The translations under genes were made by a program, and so were the position numbers. This document shows positions 59,463 to 64,000 of a stretch of 64,000 nucleotides of DNA, one piece after another (the stretch's first letter is position 1; the number at the start of each line of letters is the position of its first letter). A model generated the notes under the pieces. That model worked only from the letters and a program-made list of their open reading frames with translations. It was not told where the DNA came from and made no database searches. Origin of the DNA: Lathyrus oleraceus (Eukaryota > Streptophyta > Magnoliopsida > Fabales > Fabaceae); contig NC_066579.1 of the NCBI RefSeq assembly GCF_024323335.1, forward strand, positions 244,339,068 to 244,403,067, in the 5' to 3' direction.

Positions 59463-60599
59463 GTCAAACAAACATACAAGCACAGGTAGCACACACTATA
59501 TACACACAAGGGGCTCACACAAGGGTTAGGTTTTAGTCGAGGGGTCATATCAACCTCAACAAACAAACCTCTGGAAATGGGTGATGGTGCTCTTAACCTT
59601 GCCATTGAGGGGCTAAGGTGAAGCAGATGAAAGGTGAGTGAAGATGAGACTTCACAGCTTCTATCCCTGGCCTGGGAGAGCTTAAGACAAGAATGTGTGG
59701 GTTCAGAAGGTGGGAACCCTTCTACACATTTGATACTGACTCAACTGTACAATTGTACAAGATCTTGGGTTTTTATCTGTAATGCATCAACACAGTGATG
59801 TGAGCAAAACAGAAGACACACTGAATAGCAGGGGATAGGTTGCTTATCCCTTGGTTCTGCCAATTGCCTCTTCACTTATGAGGTCTTTGACTATGTACAA
59901 GGACAAGATTTAAACATACACAAACATTGCCTCTTAAGGAGGACTTCAGACAGTTGCCTGGCCAAGTAACAGGCCAGGTCTTCCAGACTACATGAAGATT
60001 AAGGGATATACCTCAATGCAAATTGCTTATACAAGCAAAGCAAAGCAAAAAGTTCACAAGGAACTAAGCAACTAAAAGCACCTGAAATAGTCAAGCAGAT
60101 GTTAGTATGCAACTCAAATCAAAGCAAAAGGAGACAGACATTAACAGCTAATCAGAAGCATGTGTATGTGCAAGGCACAAGACTTAGGCATGTGAGCCAA
60201 GTCACCTACAAAACAAACAAGGTTAAACAATGATATTCAAGCAAACTCAATCAAATTGTAATGATCTCTTTGAAGCATTTGTAGCTTAACCTGAAAACAA
60301 GAACTCAAACATAAGCCACAGGACCACTAGGACAAGCCTAGGGTCAAAAATAAATGATAAAAGCCAAGACAGCAAGCAATATCCAATCACAATCAAATTC
60401 AAACATTTAAGGAGCAAACCCAATTGGTTTCATGTTCATATCATGCATCATCATCATTTCACAAACAAAAGAATGCAAAGCATGGCAAATGAGAGCATAT
60501 AGAAGTCAACAGCAAGACTTATCTCAAAACCAATCATAATCAATTCCAAAAATCATCAAATAATTCATGGTCAAACATAATCCATAACATGACATGCAT

Positions 60600-61340
60600 A
60601 TAAAATTTCAGCTCAATTGGATCATGGGAACATAGTCAATGAAAATCAGGAAATCAAAACAATTTCAAGCATGCACAAAGAAGTCAACCAAACATACATC
60701 AACTTCAAAAAATCATAACTCAATGACAACAGATGGGAAATGAATGGGATCAACACCAATGCAAAGCTCAAGATGTCTAGTACGCACATGTAAAATTTCA
60801 TGATCATCCAATAAGATATGAGAATTTCCCAAATGGAATGGCAAGATGTGTCACACAAAGTCAACATTTGACTAGGCAGGGAAGAAAAATCTCAAACAAA
60901 TAGGAAATGGCACAATTAATTCCAAGAAAAATCACAAGTGAACTAGACATATAAGAGAAGGATCATGCAAAATTTCACATCAATTGGAGGTCAGGAAGCA
61001 TGTCATCAAAAATCATGAAATTGCATAACATTGGTGTGACACAAATTGTCACACCCTACTTCAAAAATTCATATCTTAACAACCACACATGATAAATTCA
61101 AAAACTCTACATCAAAACAAACATGAATGAGTGTAGATTAACCACAAAAAATTTCAGGGTCATTGGGTACATCATCACAATTTCACAAAAGAATTGGCAA
61201 AAGGTATGAAATATGCATACATGTCAAGAAACCTAATGCCATTAAAAATCCAGCCATCCAAAAAATCAATAAAAATCATGATAAAAAAGTAGACATTCAT
61301 GTGAGTATGATGCAAAAATTTTCAGGAATTTTGGAATTGA
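60600..61340. repeat. Diverged AAAATTTCA-type repeats in the Ogre LTR
   Basis: The words TAAAATTTCAGCTCAATTGG (60602), TAAAATTTCATGATCATCC (60792), CAAAATTTCACATCAATTGG (60968), AAAAATTTCAGGGTCATTGG (61148) and AAAATTTTCAGGAATTTTGG (61315) recur at spacings of about 165-190 bp with similar surroundings. They are probably old tandem copies. Confidence 0.65.
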
Positions 61341-63446
61341 AATGAGTGAATTAGGAATTTTGTAAATTGAGTGATCAAATGGAATAAAATGAACAAAAGA
61401 ACATGGAATGGTAAGTCAACATGTTGACCGAGTGGCACGGTGGTAAATATGGATTCACTTAAATGAAACGGTGAGTATTAGTTTAAGGCGTGGCAGATGA
61501 TGATAGGTGCAGGCCAATCAAACAGGACAAATCCCATGCATCTTACGTAAAACAAAATCTGGAAAATGGATTTTTAGGGTTTTAGCACAGTGTTTAGGGT
61601 TTTGAAGGCTACAATAAGCTTCATCCCTTCCAAATCGTGTTTTTCATGAAAACTTCCAGAAATTGAAATTAAGTACACAGAAACATTCAGCATGGCATGG
61701 CAAACAACAATCTATCATCAATTTTCATTAAAGCATGCTGCGCATCATGAATCGAACCAAAGAACATTCAACACCAAAACTTGCTCATGAACAAACATTT
61801 CCAGAAATGATCAAATAGCATACCAATAGAACCATTAGAGCACACACATGACAAATCCAAGCTTCATTTTCATGGAAACAAACTATGGAAAGAGAATCGA
61901 ACAAAAAATCAAATGAACATCAATCTTTATTTCCAGATTTCTTGCAGCATACTTAACCAAATTACATGAGACAAAGTGCATTGGATTCAGCATACTAGGA
62001 TCTATACTAAGCATGGCATAGATTTGAGAAACAAAAGATTCGAAAACCAACCCCTGTTGAAGAGCAGATGAAGATTCAGGTGTTGTTTGGTCTTTAATGC
62101 CTGCAACGGTTGCCCTTTAAGGTCCCAAATGAAGAATGTGTGAAGAACTTTGGCTTGAAACACACCAATTTAGCTCTGAATCCGATCTGCCATGGTAGAG
62201 TGCTTTTGAAAACAGAACATGAAATGAAGTTCCAGCTGTGGTTCGATGCTTGAAAAAGCTTCCCAATGGTGACCAGGTGATGAAGAAACCAATGGATGCT
62301 CGGGCTCTTTTGAGTTTTTGCAGAAAAATGCAAGGATGTGAAAATGGAAATTTTTGAGAGAAGAGAGAATTCTGTTTGATATCAGGCTGCTAGGGCTTTC
62401 CAATCTGCAGAAAACGACTTTAAATACTTCTGTTTTAGCAATGCTAAGTGAATGGTAATCATGCTTTGCTCAAATCAACCCAATTGCTAATCTTGCAATT
62501 TTGACCAAATGGTGGTATGTGATAGCATGTGCACGAATTTTGGGCCTCAAACATGTTTCAAATAACCTTCCAAACAATTCCCAATTGGCCAAATGTGCTG
62601 AAAATACTTAAATCAAAAAGTCAACTTTGGTCCACACTTGAAATTAATTAGGTTAGGTCCAAAAATGCCATTTTGCATGGTAAGGTTTTGTGCATGAAAT
62701 TTATATTTTTGGAAAGAGGAGATGAAATGTGGTTTGTAGGAAAAAACCCCACCAAAATTGGCCAAATGGTTTGAGAGATATGGCCTTTTGAAGTTCAAGA
62801 TTTTGTGAAAATGATTTGATCATATCTTGACAACCATGCATGGGAATTGAGAGTTCTTGGACTTTTTGGAAATGGGAGAACAAGATCTTCAACTTTCATG
62901 TTGGGCAAAAATTCATTTGAAGCTTGTATCATGATGTAAGTTTGGGATCAAGAAGTTTTCATTTTTGGTAGTTAAAATTACAGGTCCAGTTTCTATTTTT
63001 GGAAATTTTCTGATTGGCTTCAAATTCTTCAATGATATTGTTTGCCATGACATATGAGGCCTATTGGGACATGAATAAGCTCTCTCAAACCAAATCCATC
63101 CATCAAAACCATAAAATCAACCACAGTTGACCAACTTTGACTTTCTAGGGTTTCTGACTGATTGTGCATGAACTGAGGGCTTCTGAACATCCAAACCTTG
63201 ACCAAAACACTTCAAGAGGACCCCTAGGTCATGTGAACATGTTGGACCAACCCTAGGGCCTTGGCTCCTTGAGAAACACACTTGCTTGCTTGGTTTACTG
63301 ATCTCCTGATCAGTTTGACCTAATTTCTTGATTGGCTTGCACTTGAGGCAAATAGGACAATGCAATGCTATGCAGTGGACCATGTTATGCTATGACCTAA
63401 TATGAGAATGTATGTACAATGATAGGTGCAAATTTGAGGTGCTACA

Positions 63447-63451
63447 ACGAG
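63447..63451. other. Probable target-site copy at the Ogre 5' end
   Basis: ACGAG directly follows the LTR start and belongs to the interrupted copia integrase. Its partner at the other end of the Ogre element is not present in the window, so a 5-bp duplication cannot be confirmed. Confidence 0.4.
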
Positions 63452-64000
63452 CATTATCTGTGCGTAAAATTTTAATGGTAGTATTAAACTGGTTTTTAAT
63501 TTCAGCATAAAACTCTTGGAATATACGGAAAACATCTGAACGATTTTTCATTAGAAATAACCAAGTGCATCGTGAGTAATCGTCGATGAACGTGACAAAG
63601 TAATAGTATCCTAAAGTAGACTTCACACGACTAGGACCCCAAATATCAGAGTGAACTAAAGCAAAAGGTGATGCAACACTTTTATTTACTCGTTGACAAT
63701 AAGTACTACGAGTATGTTTGCCTAATTGACAGGACTGACACTCAAAAGAAGAAAGCTTAGAAAGACTAGGAACTAAAAGACGCATTTTATTGTGACTAGG
63801 GTGACCCAAACGTTGATGTGTGAGTTCTTGAGAAGCAATAGAAGCACAGGCCACCGGTGGAGAAAGATGATATAATCCTCCAGCTTCACTCCCTGCTCCA
63901 ATCGTCCGTCCTGTACGTCGATCCTGGATATGAACAGAATTAGCATTAAAAAGAACTGAACAATCAAGAGTACGAATAAGCTTGTGAACAGATATTAGAT
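63447..64000 (-). CDS. Ty1/copia element 2, integrase, partial at both ends
   Basis: The minus frame is open from the window edge (64000) to the Ogre LTR. It reads NANSVHIQDRRTGRTIG, AGSEAGGLYHL, then the zinc finger HQRLGH ... CQSC, the first catalytic Asp in VHSDIWGP, IDDYSRCTWLFLMKNRSD, and the second catalytic Asp in ILRTDNAR. The LTR starts right there, so the catalytic Glu is lost. No stop lies in the visible part. It belongs to a copia group different from element 1 (different pre-integrase and integrase text). The rest of the element lies beyond the right edge; the downstream half was displaced or deleted. Confidence 0.85.

Larger units (their letters stand above)
53700..63446 (-). 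mobile_element. Tat/Ogre-type Ty3/gypsy element, internally deleted, one LTR
   Basis: On the minus strand the order is LTR (63446-58031), primer site (58028-58011), untranslated leader, gag (56945-55419), candidate intron, first codons of the RT-side polyprotein, then directly the end of integrase (54600-54374) and a 3' untranslated region. Protease, nearly all RT, RNase H and most of integrase are missing. The long LTR, arginine-type primer site and gag type identify the Tat/Ogre group. The 3' LTR and left target duplication are absent. The gag ORF is intact over 508 codons, so decay of the element may be moderate. Such deletion derivatives can be mobilised in trans in principle, but nothing here shows it. 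Confidence 0.85.
58031..63446 (-). repeat. Ogre-type LTR, about 5.4 kb
   Basis: Sense-strand start TGTAGCACCTCAAATTTG (63446 downward) and end GCGTAATGCGACA (58031), that is TG...CA, length 5416 bp. Internal structure, sense order: a long AT-rich part in which AAAATTTCA words recur about every 150-200 bp (61335-60605), a GAGAGAAAGG minisatellite (59415-59069), four two-hairpin modules (59215-58335), the block GGGGTGCTAATACCTTCCC (58209-58191), and ACGCACGGTGGCGGCTCT (58090-58073) shortly before the end. TTTAAATAC-like and TATAAT-like words occur, but I could not fix a TATA box. It carries no gene. Confidence 0.85.

Noticed and set aside
61163..63383. Short frames of 60-88 codons in the right part of the Ogre LTR
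   Set aside because: Scattered, overlapping, without similarity, and inside an LTR with clear boundaries.

Overview
The window looks like plant nuclear heterochromatin, most likely from a legume. It is AT-rich and gene-poor, and it consists of two long satellite arrays followed by nested, decayed retrotransposons. The best clue to the lineage is a minus-strand Ty3/gypsy element of the Tat/Ogre type. Its single LTR is about 5.4 kb, starts TGTAGCACCTCAAATTTG on its sense strand, and is followed by an arginine-tRNA-type primer site. Giant-LTR Ogre elements are typical of Fabeae legumes such as pea, vetch and lentil. The species assignment is inference.

Layout. 1-9630: tandem array of a monomer of about 1.34 kb, with rearranged copies at its right edge. 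9631-9643: a run of 13 Ns (assembly gap). 9644-36817: tandem array of an unrelated monomer of about 2.16 kb, roughly 12.6 copies. 36817-38815: short unique-looking stretch holding a MAP-kinase exon fragment that abuts the satellite, plus an unrecognised 141-codon ORF. 38815-42240: badly decayed L1-type LINE. 42247-48268: Ty1/copia element on the plus strand (5' LTR, tRNA-iMet primer site, broken gag and pol), cut directly after the RT YVDD motif. 48269 to about 53.65 kb: Athila-type Ty3/gypsy element on the plus strand, with LTR, integrase C-terminus and two homologous ATHILA-ORF1-like modules in tandem. About 53.7-63.446 kb: internally deleted Ogre-type element on the minus strand, with an intact gag ORF of 508 codons, a candidate intron and one LTR. 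63447-64000: a second Ty1/copia integrase on the minus strand, cut by the Ogre LTR and running off the window.

No ordinary cellular protein-coding gene that looks functional was found. The only long open frames with family signatures are the Ogre gag and the integrase fragment at the right edge, both from mobile elements.

The most interesting structural results are three. First, the 1.34-kb satellite carries, in the same order, several landmarks of the 3' part of the Ogre LTR seen in this same window, so it probably arose from a related LTR. Second, the Ogre LTR carries four copies of a two-hairpin module whose stems differ in sequence but keep their pairing; the satellite monomer keeps one such module. 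Third, the Ogre 3' untranslated region holds three successive hairpins with the same pattern of changed but still paired stems, and its wobble pair works only on the element sense strand.
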